Of a DNA stretch of 7,930 nt, positions 1-7,503 are shown in pieces. The stretch is taken from the NCBI GenBank assembly GCA_031278675.1, contig JAITJY010000252.1:1-7930 (forward strand). Direction: 5' to 3'. Source of the DNA: Bifidobacteriaceae bacterium (GTDB lineage Bacteria > Actinomycetota > Actinomycetes > Actinomycetales > WQXJ01). Below the pieces are notes generated by a model that was not told the DNA's origin, did not search any database, and worked only from the letters and a program-made list of their open reading frames with translations. Each line of letters starts with the position of its first letter. Positions within the stretch are counted from its first letter, which is position 1. The translations under genes and the position numbers were made by a program.

Positions 1-35
1 GGGGCGCTGGTTCAGGCGTAGGGGCTGGGGCTGGT

Positions 36-101
36 GGGGGCGGCATCGGGCAGGGGATAACGCCTGGTGCGGGCGGCATCGGGCAAGGGATAGCAGCTGG
101 T
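36..101. repeat. 33-bp Gly-rich tandem repeat, two copies
   Basis: Two adjacent 33-bp units contain GGCGGCATCGGGCA at 39-52 and 72-85, separated by exactly 33 bases, with only a few differences between copies. The unit is a multiple of three. In the frame of the following gene it reads as Gly/Ala/Ile/Gln peptide (GGIGQGI twice). That frame has no stop from the window start to base 129. The plus-strand frame starting at base 1 is stopped at 58 and 91. The repeat could be the N-terminal extension of the kinase, a linker to an upstream domain, or untranslated leader. Upstream sequence is not visible, so this cannot be settled. Confidence 0.75.
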
Positions 102-128
102 GGGGAGCCGGGGCCGCAGGGCGATTCC

Positions 129-1502
<1,374 letters not shown>

Positions 1503-1538
1503 GGCGCCGCGCCGCCGCGCCGCCGGGATTGGGCCGCG

Positions 1539-1568
1539 TTGTAGTAATTCATCCGTTGTTGAGATAGT
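1539..1568 (+). promoter_or_regulatory. Possible promoter of the TetR/reductase pair
   Basis: The 105-base gap before the TetR gene contains the only AT-richer patch in its surroundings. TTGTAG (1539-1544) and GATAGT (1563-1568) are separated by 18 bases and resemble weak -35 and -10 boxes; GATAGT also fits the TAGNNT-like -10 common in actinobacteria. The matches are 3/6 and 4/6 to the standard consensus, so this is only a candidate. No convincing TetR-type palindromic operator was found beside it. Confidence 0.3.
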
Positions 1569-1597
1569 GTGGGCGCTGTCTTTCCTTGCCCCCGGAT

Positions 1598-1602
1598 AGG
1601 AG
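1598..1602 (+). promoter_or_regulatory. Ribosome binding site deciding the TetR start
   Basis: AGGAG lies five bases upstream of ATG1608. This supports ATG1608 over the in-frame GTG at 1569, which would add 13 residues unlike a TetR N-terminus and would overlap the candidate promoter. Confidence 0.75.
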
Positions 1603-1607
1603 AGCAG

Positions 1608-2780
1608 ATGAGCCAGAAGACAGCGGTGCGGCCGGGCCGGCGGCCCGGTAGTGAGACAACCGCGCAAGAAATCCTGGCCCATGCCCGCGAAGTGTTCGCG
1701 CGGCGCGGCTACGCGCACACCTCGGTGCGGTCGGTCGCCCGCGCGGCCGGGGTCGATCCGGCCATGATCCATTACTTCTTCGGCTCGAAAGAGGGCCTGT
1801 TCCAGGCCGCGATCGAGATCCCCATCAGCTTGGACATGCCCGCCATGGTCGACTTCCGGCGGTCCACCGCCGATGGCGCCACCAGGATTGCGCGGCTCTT
1901 CATAGCGCTGTGGGAGGACCCGGCCGTGGCGCAAGCGCTCTCCTCCATGTTGCTTGAGGCTGGCCTCCAGTCACACGCGGCGCAAGCCCTGCGCCGCTTC
2001 ATGGTGACCTATGTGGGGAACCCGGTGTTGCGCCAGATGGGCGCCGACGACCACCCCGAGACCCGCCTGCGCCTAGTGGTGGGGCTCATGGCGTCCGTCG
2101 CGATCCAGCGTCGCTTCGATCGCTCGTCCAGTTTGGCGGCGCTCAACGTTGATCAGACGGTTGACCTGATTGCGCCGCTCGTGCGGCACATCATGCAGGT
2201 GCCGCTGCCCGCCAGCCTGCCCCCCGAGCCCGCGACCGGCGCCGAGTTTGTCCCCTGGACCCTCGTCCCCCCGCCCGGTGGCGCGCTTCCCCCGGTTGGT
2301 GAGGTTCTCCCGAGCCCGGTTGCCCCGCCCGGTGGCGCGCTTCCCCCGGTTGGTGAGGTTCGCCCGAGCGCGGTTGCCTTGCCCGGTGGCGCGCTTTCCC
2401 CGGTTGGTGAGGTTCGCCCGAGCGCGGTTGCCTTGCCCGATGCCGCGCTTCCCCCGGTTGGTGAGGTTCCCCCCAGCCCGGTTGCCTTGCCCGGTGGCGC
2501 GCTTTCCCCGGTTGGTGAGGTTCTCCCGAGCGCGGTTGCCTTGCCCGATGCCGCGCCCCCACCCACAGCCCCACCCCGCCTTCCCAGCGGCACGGCTTCG
2601 GAGGGGCGGGCTTCGAGCGGGCCGGCGCCGGGTCCGGGCGGGTCGGCGGCGAACGGACTGCCCGCTGGCGGGCTGGCCTGCGGCGGGATGGCGCCTGGCG
2701 GTCCGGATAGCGGAAGGGGAGGGGCGCGGCGGGGTGAAGGGACGGCATCGGGCGGGGGCGAAGGGGGGCGCGTGCGATGA
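1608..2780 (+). CDS. TetR-family regulator with long repetitive Pro/Gly/Ala tail
   Basis: The 390-residue product has a normal TetR core at about 1-205. The N-terminal helix-turn-helix runs from about residue 16 to 66, with REVFARRGY (27-35), SVRSVARAAGVDPAMIHYFF (39-58) and GSKEGLF (59-65), the usual TetR signature. Residues 80-200 form the helical ligand-binding and dimer domain. The pattern HPETRLRLVVGLMAS followed by LIAPLVRHIM recalls the TetR_C_16 type. Most TetR proteins end near 190-220 residues; this one continues for about 180 more residues of Pro/Gly/Ala-rich sequence. Residues 222-311 are five 18-residue repeats, followed by Gly/Ala-rich sequence. No hydrophobic or catalytic segment is visible in the tail. 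The stop overlaps the next gene's start (ATGA, 2777-2780), so this regulator very likely controls that gene and perhaps itself. The inducing ligand is unknown; a CoA-thioester or other substrate of the neighbour is only a guess. Confidence 0.88.
   Translation: MSQKTAVRPGRRPGSETTAQEILAHAREVFARRGYAHTSVRSVARAAGVDPAMIHYFFGSKEGLFQAAIEIPISLDMPAMVDFRRSTADGATRIARLFIALWEDPAVAQALSSMLLEAGLQSHAAQALRRFMVTYVGNPVLRQMGADDHPETRLRLVVGLMASVAIQRRFDRSSSLAALNVDQTVDLIAPLVRHIMQVPLPASLPPEPATGAEFVPWTLVPPPGGALPPVGEVLPSPVAPPGGALPPVGEVRPSAVALPGGALSPVGEVRPSAVALPDAALPPVGEVPPSPVALPGGALSPVGEVLPSAVALPDAAPPPTAPPRLPSGTASEGRASSGPAPGPGGSAANGLPAGGLACGGMAPGGPDSGRGGARRGEGTASGGGEGGRVR
2271..2556 (+). repeat. 54-bp tandem repeat in the TetR tail (five units plus a partial)
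   Basis: Units lie at 2271-2324, 2325-2378, 2379-2432, 2433-2486 and 2487-2540, with a partial sixth from 2541. Each encodes 18 residues of the form (P/L)P(G/D)(G/A)AL(P/S)PVGEV, then xPSxVA. Units 3 and 5 share GCGCTTTCCCC, while unit 4 and the partial unit 6 share TTGCCCGATGCCGCG. This points to duplication of a two-unit, 108-bp block (3+4, then 5+6). All units are multiples of three and keep the frame. There are no unique spacers, so this is not a CRISPR. Confidence 0.95.
2777..2780 (+). promoter_or_regulatory. ATGA stop/start overlap
   Basis: The TetR stop codon TGA (2778-2780) overlaps the ATG (2777-2779) of the large reductase gene. A purine-rich stretch (about 2761-2768, AAGGGGGG) lies eight bases upstream and can serve as ribosome binding site. 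This arrangement usually means translational coupling. It also implies that the whole repetitive tail of the regulator is translated through to the overlap. Confidence 0.8.
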
Positions 2781-5700
2781 GCGCTGGGGTGGATAGTGCC
2801 GTGCGGGAGGCGGGGCCGCTGCGCCTCGGGATTGATATCGGTTCGACTACTGTCAAGGCGCTGGCGTTGGACGGCGATGTGACGGTGTTCCAGGATTACC
2901 GGCGGCACAACGCCGATGTCCGCTTCGAGTTGACCAAGCTGTTGCGGTCGGTGGCTGCGGCGCACCCGGGGCGGGCTGCGCTGGTCTCGGTGACCGGGTC
3001 AGGCGGACTGGGTGTTGCCGAGGCCTTGGGTGTCAAGTTTGTGCAAGAAGTGATCGCTGAGACCGCCGCGATCCGTCGGCTCGATCCGGCCGCTGACGTG
3101 ATCATTGAACTGGGCGGCGAGGACGCTAAAATCACCTATCTGCGTCCCGTCGTGGAGCAGCGGATGAATGGAACGTGTGCGGGCGGGACAGGTGCGTTCA
3201 TTGACCAAATGGCCACACTGCTCGGCACGGATGCGGCCGGGCTCAATGCGCTGGCCCGGGATTACACCACGTTATATCCGATTGCCTCCCGTTGCGGGGT
3301 GTTCGCCAAGACAGATTTGCAGCCCCTGTTGAACGATGGCGCACCCCACACCGACCTCGCCGCCTCGATTTTTCAGGCGGTCGCCACCCAGACCATCGCG
3401 GGCCTGGCGTGCGGCCGGCCGGTGCGCGGGCGGGTGGTGGCTCTGGGCGGACCGCTTCACTTCTTGGACCAATTGCGGGCTGCTTTCGAGCGCGCCCTGA
3501 CCGGCCCGGGAACCGTCCTGGTCAATCCGCCGCAGGGCCAGCTTGCGGTGGCGCTTGGCGCCGCCTACCTGGCGGAACCGGTCCAGCCGCAGCCGGCGCC
3601 TGTGACCAGGGACATTGTTGACTCGCCGGGGGTCTTGGCCGGGCCGGGTGGGGGTTCGGCCGGGCCGGGGACCCAGCCGTTGGCTGGGTTCGGGGGCTTG
3701 GGGGAGCAGTTGTTGGTGGGGCGCGGTGAGGCGGGGCCGATCGGTTTGGACGCGCTCGCGGAGCGCGCCCATGAGGCGGTCGGGACGGGCGGCACCGGGG
3801 CGGGACGGCTGCGGCCGTTGTTCCAGGATCAGGCGGAACGTGCAGCCTTCACCAAGCGCCACGCGCAAACCCGCACGGAGCACATCCCGATTGAGGAAAC
3901 TAAAGGCGCCTGCTATTTGGGAATCGACGCTGGTTCCACCACGATCAAAGCGGTCGCAATAGACCAGGCGGGCAGGATTTGTTATACGCATTACGCGCCC
4001 AACCAGGGTTCCACGATCCGCGCTGCGGGCGCAATTCTCCAAGATTTACGCAAAAAGCTCCCCGGCGGCGCCATAATTGCGCATTCTTGTGTGACGGGAT
4101 ACGGCGAATCGTTGATCCGGGCAGCGCTACACGTCGACGAGGGCGAAGTCGAGACCATGGCCCATTACCGCGCCGCAGAATACGTCAGCCCTGGCGTGAC
4201 CGCAGTGATCGATATTGGTGGCCAGGATATGAAATATCTCCGGATTGTGGACGGCGCAATTGATGAAATAAGAGTCAATGAGGCATGTTCATCCGGGTGC
4301 GGCAGCTTCTTGCAAACGTTCGCGCATACCATGGGCTTGGAGATGGAAAGCTTCTGCGAGGCGGCGCTCGCCTCGTTTGGGCCGGTTGACCTCGGCTCAC
4401 GCTGCACAGTGTTCATGAACTCCTCGGTCAAAGCCGCGCAAAAAGAAGGCGCCGGGGTGGGCGATATCGCGGCCGGGTTGAGCTATTCGGTGGTGCGTAA
4501 CGCGCTCTACAAGGTGATCAAGCTGCGCGAAGCGGGCCAATTGGGCGCCAAAGTAGTGGTCCAAGGCGGCACCTTCTTGTCCGATGCCGTCCTGCGCGCT
4601 TTTGAGTTGCTCACGGGTTTAGAGGTGATTCGGCCAGACATTGCGGGTTTGATGGGCGCATTTGGCGCAGCCTTGACCGCGCGGGAACGGTTCATGCCGG
4701 GTTGTCCCAGCCGGTTGCTGCCGCCTTTGGCGTTGAAGGGGCTGAAAGTGGAGACGTCGACGGAGGTTTGTCGGCTGTGCCAGAATCATTGCCAGTGCAC
4801 CATTTCACAGTTCACGGACGGATCACGGCACGTCTCGGGGAACCGGTGTGAGCGGGGCGGCGACAAGACCAAGGCCAAGTCTTCTCTCCCGAATCTGTTC
4901 GATTATAAATATAAGCGCCTGTTCGCCTATCGTCGGTTGACCGAGAAGGCCGCGACCCGCGGGGATATTGGCATTCCCCGGGTACTGAATATGTATGAAA
5001 ACTATCCGCTCTGGTTCACTATTCTGACCAGCTTGGGTTTCCGTGTGACGCTGTCCGGCCGGTCCAGTCACGAGTTATTCGTCAGCGGCATGGATTCGAT
5101 TGCGTCAGAAAACATCTGCTATCCGGCCAAGCTGGTCCACGGGCACATTGAGCAGTTGATTGCGCGCGGTGTCACCACTATTTTCTATCCCTCGATTTCC
5201 TACGAACGTGAGCTGTCCCCAGGCGCGGACAATCATTACAACTGCCCAGTGGTGGCAAGCTATCCGCAGGTTATCGAGAAGAACATTCCGGCGCTACGCG
5301 CCGACGGGCCGGTGCGGTTTATCAACCCATTTTTCAATCTCGCCCTGCCGGATAAGCTGGCGGAGCGTCTGGTCGAAGAATTCGCTGATTGGAATGTGAC
5401 GTTGGCGGAAGCGAAGGCAGCCGTGGCGGCCGGCTACGCCGAACAGGAGGCGTTCGCGAGGGATGTGGCCGAGGCGGGCGAAGCGGCTCTGGAGTTTATG
5501 CGGCGAACTGGGACGCGCGGGATAGTGCTAGCGGGGCGGCCTTACCATGTCGATCCGGAGATTCACCACGGCATTCCTGAGTTGGTCACGTCGCTTGGGA
5601 TGGCGGTCTTGACGGAGGACTCGGTGGCGCATCTCGGTGCGGTGGAGCGGCCGCTGCGCGCCCGTGACCAGTGGGCTTACCACTCAAGGCTGTATCAGGC

Positions 5701-7288
5701 GGCAGCGGCGGTCGCGGCGGTCGACGGCTGCGAGCTGGTGCAGCTTAACTCGTTCGGGTGCGGGCTCGATGCGATTACCACTGATCAGGTCCAGGAGATT
5801 CTGCACGCTGCGGGGCGGGTTGCGACCTGTCTGAAGATTGATGAGGTCTCGAATCTGGGCGCGGCGCGGATTCGGCTGCGTTCTTTGGCGGCCGCCGCTG
5901 ACGCGCGGACCGCCGCTTCGGCTCTAGCGGACCGGGGCGCAGGGCAGGGTCCTGGCGCGCCGGCGCGCTCGTATGCGGCGGGCCGGCGGGTGTTCACGAA
6001 GGCGATGGCGAAGACCCATACGATCATTGCGCCGCAGCTTTCGCCGGTGCATTTCTCCTTGCTGGAGGCGGTTTTCCGCGCCTCGGGCTACCGGGTCAAG
6101 GTGCTGGAGCGGGTCGAGCCGGCGGATGTGGAACTGGGCTTGCGACACGTCAACAACGATTCGTGCTACCCGGCGATCATGGTGGTGGGTCAGCTTGTGC
6201 GGGAGTTCACTTCGGGGCGGGCGGACCCGGCCGCGACCTCGGTGATGATCACCCAGACTGGCGGGATGTGCCGTGCGACCAATTACACGGGGCTGTTGCG
6301 CAAGGCGTTGGCGGAGGCGGGCTTCGCGGATGTGCCGGTGATCGCGATATCAACTCAGGGCCTGGAACGCAATCCTGGTTTCAAGCTGTCGGTGGGGTTG
6401 GCGCACCGGGCGATGCGCGCCATCGCCCTAGGGGATTTGCTGGAAGCGGGCCTGTTACGCATACGTCCGTACGAGGCTTTTCCGGGCGCGGCAGACGCCG
6501 CTTATCGCGATCTGGACGCCGCCGCCCGCGAATTGCTGGGCCGGAAAAGAGGTTTCGGTTACGGCGCGCTGGTGCGCCGGATTATCGCGACGTACGATGC
6601 CGTGCCCCGCCTTCCAATTACGCGCAAGCCGGTGGTCGGAATAGTTGGGGAAATCCTGGTGAAATTCCATCCTGACGCGAATAATCATGTGGTCGATGTG
6701 GTTGAGGCAGAAGGTTTTGAGGCGCGTTTGCCGGGGTTAATGGAATTTGTGCTGAATGGGATGCATGTCGCTGAATGGAACCGGGATAATTTGGGGATTG
6801 GGCGGCGCACTGTGGCGCTGAAACGAGTGGCGCGCCTTTGGGTGGATTCGTACCGGTGGCCGGTGGGGCGGGCGTTGGCTAGGGCGGAGGTTGATTATCC
6901 GCCGCCGGGGAATGTGGCGCGGATGGCGCGAGAGGCCGCAGCGATTTGTTCTCTGGGCAATCAAGCCGGTGAGGGCTGGCTGCTCACCGCAGAGATTCTG
7001 GAGTTGATAGCTGACGGCGTAAAGTCTATTATCTGCGCACAACCGTTCGCCTGTTTGCCGAATCATGTGACGGGCAAGGGAATGTTCCGCGAGATCATGC
7101 GCCGCTATCCGGATGTCAACATCACCACGATCGAATACGATCCTGGGGCCAGCCCGGTCAACCAGTTGAACCGGATCAAACTCTTGCTGGCGGCCTCAAC
7201 CCTGACCGAATCCGGCGCGGCCCAGGCGGCCCGCGCCCCCGAATCGCCGGTCCTAGCGCCACTAAGTGGCGCCAACCTGTCCGCCTAA
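2777..7288 (+). CDS. Giant fused 2-hydroxyacyl-CoA dehydratase activase / double-cubane-type ATP-dependent reductase
   Basis: The 1503-residue protein has four modules. Domain 1 (15-262) is a BadF/BcrA-type ASKHA ATPase: GIDIGSTTVK (18-27), ELGGEDAKI (111-119), NGTCAGGTGAF (131-141) and SRCGVF (171-176). Domain 2 (377-635) repeats it: GIDAGSTTIK (382-391), DIGGQDMKYL (479-488), NEACSSGCGSFL (501-512), SRCTVFMNS (541-549). A Cys knot follows, CRLCQNHCQC (665-674) with C691. Next come a DUF2229-type, HgdB-like half (730-1035: IGIPRVLNMYENYPLW, C781, C823, GRPYHVDPEIHHGIPEL, C995) and a second HgdB-like half (1075-1475: C1130, TGGMCRATNY, C1420, C1426). In the family, ATP hydrolysis drives very low-potential electron transfer from a [4Fe-4S] activase to a cluster protein. 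Such large fusions are known in anaerobes, but their substrate is generally unestablished. The protein is probably cytosolic: no signal peptide or membrane helix is seen. Unusual features are a Gly/Pro-rich linker at 265-345 and an Ala/Gly-rich one at 1037-1070. Its product may or may not be a dehydratase. Confidence 0.88.
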   Translation: MSAGVDSAVREAGPLRLGIDIGSTTVKALALDGDVTVFQDYRRHNADVRFELTKLLRSVAAAHPGRAALVSVTGSGGLGVAEALGVKFVQEVIAETAAIRRLDPAADVIIELGGEDAKITYLRPVVEQRMNGTCAGGTGAFIDQMATLLGTDAAGLNALARDYTTLYPIASRCGVFAKTDLQPLLNDGAPHTDLAASIFQAVATQTIAGLACGRPVRGRVVALGGPLHFLDQLRAAFERALTGPGTVLVNPPQGQLAVALGAAYLAEPVQPQPAPVTRDIVDSPGVLAGPGGGSAGPGTQPLAGFGGLGEQLLVGRGEAGPIGLDALAERAHEAVGTGGTGAGRLRPLFQDQAERAAFTKRHAQTRTEHIPIEETKGACYLGIDAGSTTIKAVAIDQAGRICYTHYAPNQGSTIRAAGAILQDLRKKLPGGAIIAHSCVTGYGESLIRAALHVDEGEVETMAHYRAAEYVSPGVTAVIDIGGQDMKYLRIVDGAIDEIRVNEACSSGCGSFLQTFAHTMGLEMESFCEAALASFGPVDLGSRCTVFMNSSVKAAQKEGAGVGDIAAGLSYSVVRNALYKVIKLREAGQLGAKVVVQGGTFLSDAVLRAFELLTGLEVIRPDIAGLMGAFGAALTARERFMPGCPSRLLPPLALKGLKVETSTEVCRLCQNHCQCTISQFTDGSRHVSGNRCERGGDKTKAKSSLPNLFDYKYKRLFAYRRLTEKAATRGDIGIPRVLNMYENYPLWFTILTSLGFRVTLSGRSSHELFVSGMDSIASENICYPAKLVHGHIEQLIARGVTTIFYPSISYERELSPGADNHYNCPVVASYPQVIEKNIPALRADGPVRFINPFFNLALPDKLAERLVEEFADWNVTLAEAKAAVAAGYAEQEAFARDVAEAGEAALEFMRRTGTRGIVLAGRPYHVDPEIHHGIPELVTSLGMAVLTEDSVAHLGAVERPLRARDQWAYHSRLYQAAAAVAAVDGCELVQLNSFGCGLDAITTDQVQEILHAAGRVATCLKIDEVSNLGAARIRLRSLAAAADARTAASALADRGAGQGPGAPARSYAAGRRVFTKAMAKTHTIIAPQLSPVHFSLLEAVFRASGYRVKVLERVEPADVELGLRHVNNDSCYPAIMVVGQLVREFTSGRADPAATSVMITQTGGMCRATNYTGLLRKALAEAGFADVPVIAISTQGLERNPGFKLSVGLAHRAMRAIALGDLLEAGLLRIRPYEAFPGAADAAYRDLDAAARELLGRKRGFGYGALVRRIIATYDAVPRLPITRKPVVGIVGEILVKFHPDANNHVVDVVEAEGFEARLPGLMEFVLNGMHVAEWNRDNLGIGRRTVALKRVARLWVDSYRWPVGRALARAEVDYPPPGNVARMAREAAAICSLGNQAGEGWLLTAEILELIADGVKSIICAQPFACLPNHVTGKGMFREIMRRYPDVNITTIEYDPGASPVNQLNRIKLLLAASTLTESGAAQAARAPESPVLAPLSGANLSA
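3671..3689. repeat. Perfect 8-bp inverted repeat in the interdomain linker
   Basis: ACCCAGCC (3671-3678) and GGCTGGGT (3682-3689) are perfect complements around a three-base GTT loop. It lies within the sequence for the Gly/Pro-rich linker between the two ATPase domains of the large reductase, where protein constraint is low. Because there is no U-tract and it is deep inside the gene, it is unlikely to be a terminator. Confidence 0.7.
3751..3767. repeat. Perfect 7-bp inverted repeat in the interdomain linker
   Basis: CGCGCTC (3751-3757) and GAGCGCG (3761-3767) pair around a GCG loop, 61 bases after the previous hairpin and in the same linker-coding region. Its role is unknown. It may simply reflect the GC-rich composition of this recently expanded or loosely constrained segment. 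Confidence 0.55.
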
Positions 7289-7340
7289 CCCCCGCCTGAT
7301 CGCTGCAACATCGGCGCTCATCTGTTCGATGCTGACAGGT

Positions 7341-7382
7341 GGTCCCGCCCATGGTCCGAAGCACCCCGCCGGGCGGGAGACC
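7341..7382. terminator. Candidate stem-loop terminator of the reductase gene
   Basis: TCCCGCCC (7343-7350) pairs perfectly with GGGCGGGA (7371-7378) across a 20-base loop, and GG at 7341 can extend the stem to CC at 7381 past a small bulge. A competing shorter hairpin, CCCGC (7365-7369) with GCGGG (7373-7377), uses the same right arm. There is no T-tract, as is common for actinobacterial terminators, so the call rests on stem strength and position 53 bases after the stop. Confidence 0.4.
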
Positions 7383-7410
7383 GACCGTTGCACAGGTGTC
7401 ACCAAGTAGC

Positions 7411-7438
7411 CAGCTGCGGCTGGAGCGAAGCCGAGCTG
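7411..7438. terminator. Strong stem-loop, possible bidirectional terminator
   Basis: CAGCT-g-CGGCT (7411-7421) pairs with AGCCGAGCTG (7429-7438): ten base pairs, one bulged G (7416) and a seven-base GGAGCGA loop. This is the cleanest hairpin in the convergent gap. With stops on both sides facing it, it could end transcription from either strand. It has no T-tract. Confidence 0.45.
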
Positions 7439-7452
7439 ATCGCCGCTGGCCA

Positions 7453-7484
7453 GGTGCCGGGCGCGGGCGTGCGCGGCGCCCACC
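7453..7484. terminator. GC-rich stem-loop near the lactonase 3' end
   Basis: GGTG (7453-7456) with CACC (7481-7484) and GGCGC (7460-7464) with GCGCC (7476-7480) form a bulged stem just beyond the lactonase stop. It is plausible as that gene's terminator on the minus strand. In sequence this GC-rich, chance pairing is a real alternative. Confidence 0.3.
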
Positions 7485-7503
7485 GATTGGGCGGGTCAGC
7501 CCA

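Larger units (their letters stand above)
7289..7503. other. Convergent intergenic region
   Basis: These 215 bases separate the reductase stop from the stop of the oppositely oriented lactonase gene. No credible gene, tRNA or promoter is seen. The plus-strand ORF across it has no recognisable protein and antisenses the lactonase gene. The region's content is three GC-rich stem-loops listed separately, consistent with transcription ending from both sides. Confidence 0.7.

Noticed and set aside
1569..1571. GTG start for the TetR gene
   Set aside because: It lacks a good ribosome binding site, overlaps the candidate promoter and adds atypical residues; ATG1608 has AGGAG at proper spacing.
1551..1597. 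ATCCG...CGGAT inverted repeat as TetR operator
   Set aside because: The five-base arms are 37 bases apart, too short and too distant for a TetR dimer site.
2271..2556. Possible CRISPR-like array
   Set aside because: Units are contiguous 54-bp tandem copies with no unique spacers and code in frame.
2153..2965. Minus-strand and alternate plus-strand ORFs across the TetR tail
   Set aside because: The GC-rich repeat keeps several frames open at once. Only the TetR frame joins a recognisable domain and ends in the ATGA overlap.
7310..7345. GTTCGATGC resembling a tRNA T-loop
   Set aside because: No matching acceptor stem, anticodon arm or conserved D-loop is present around it.
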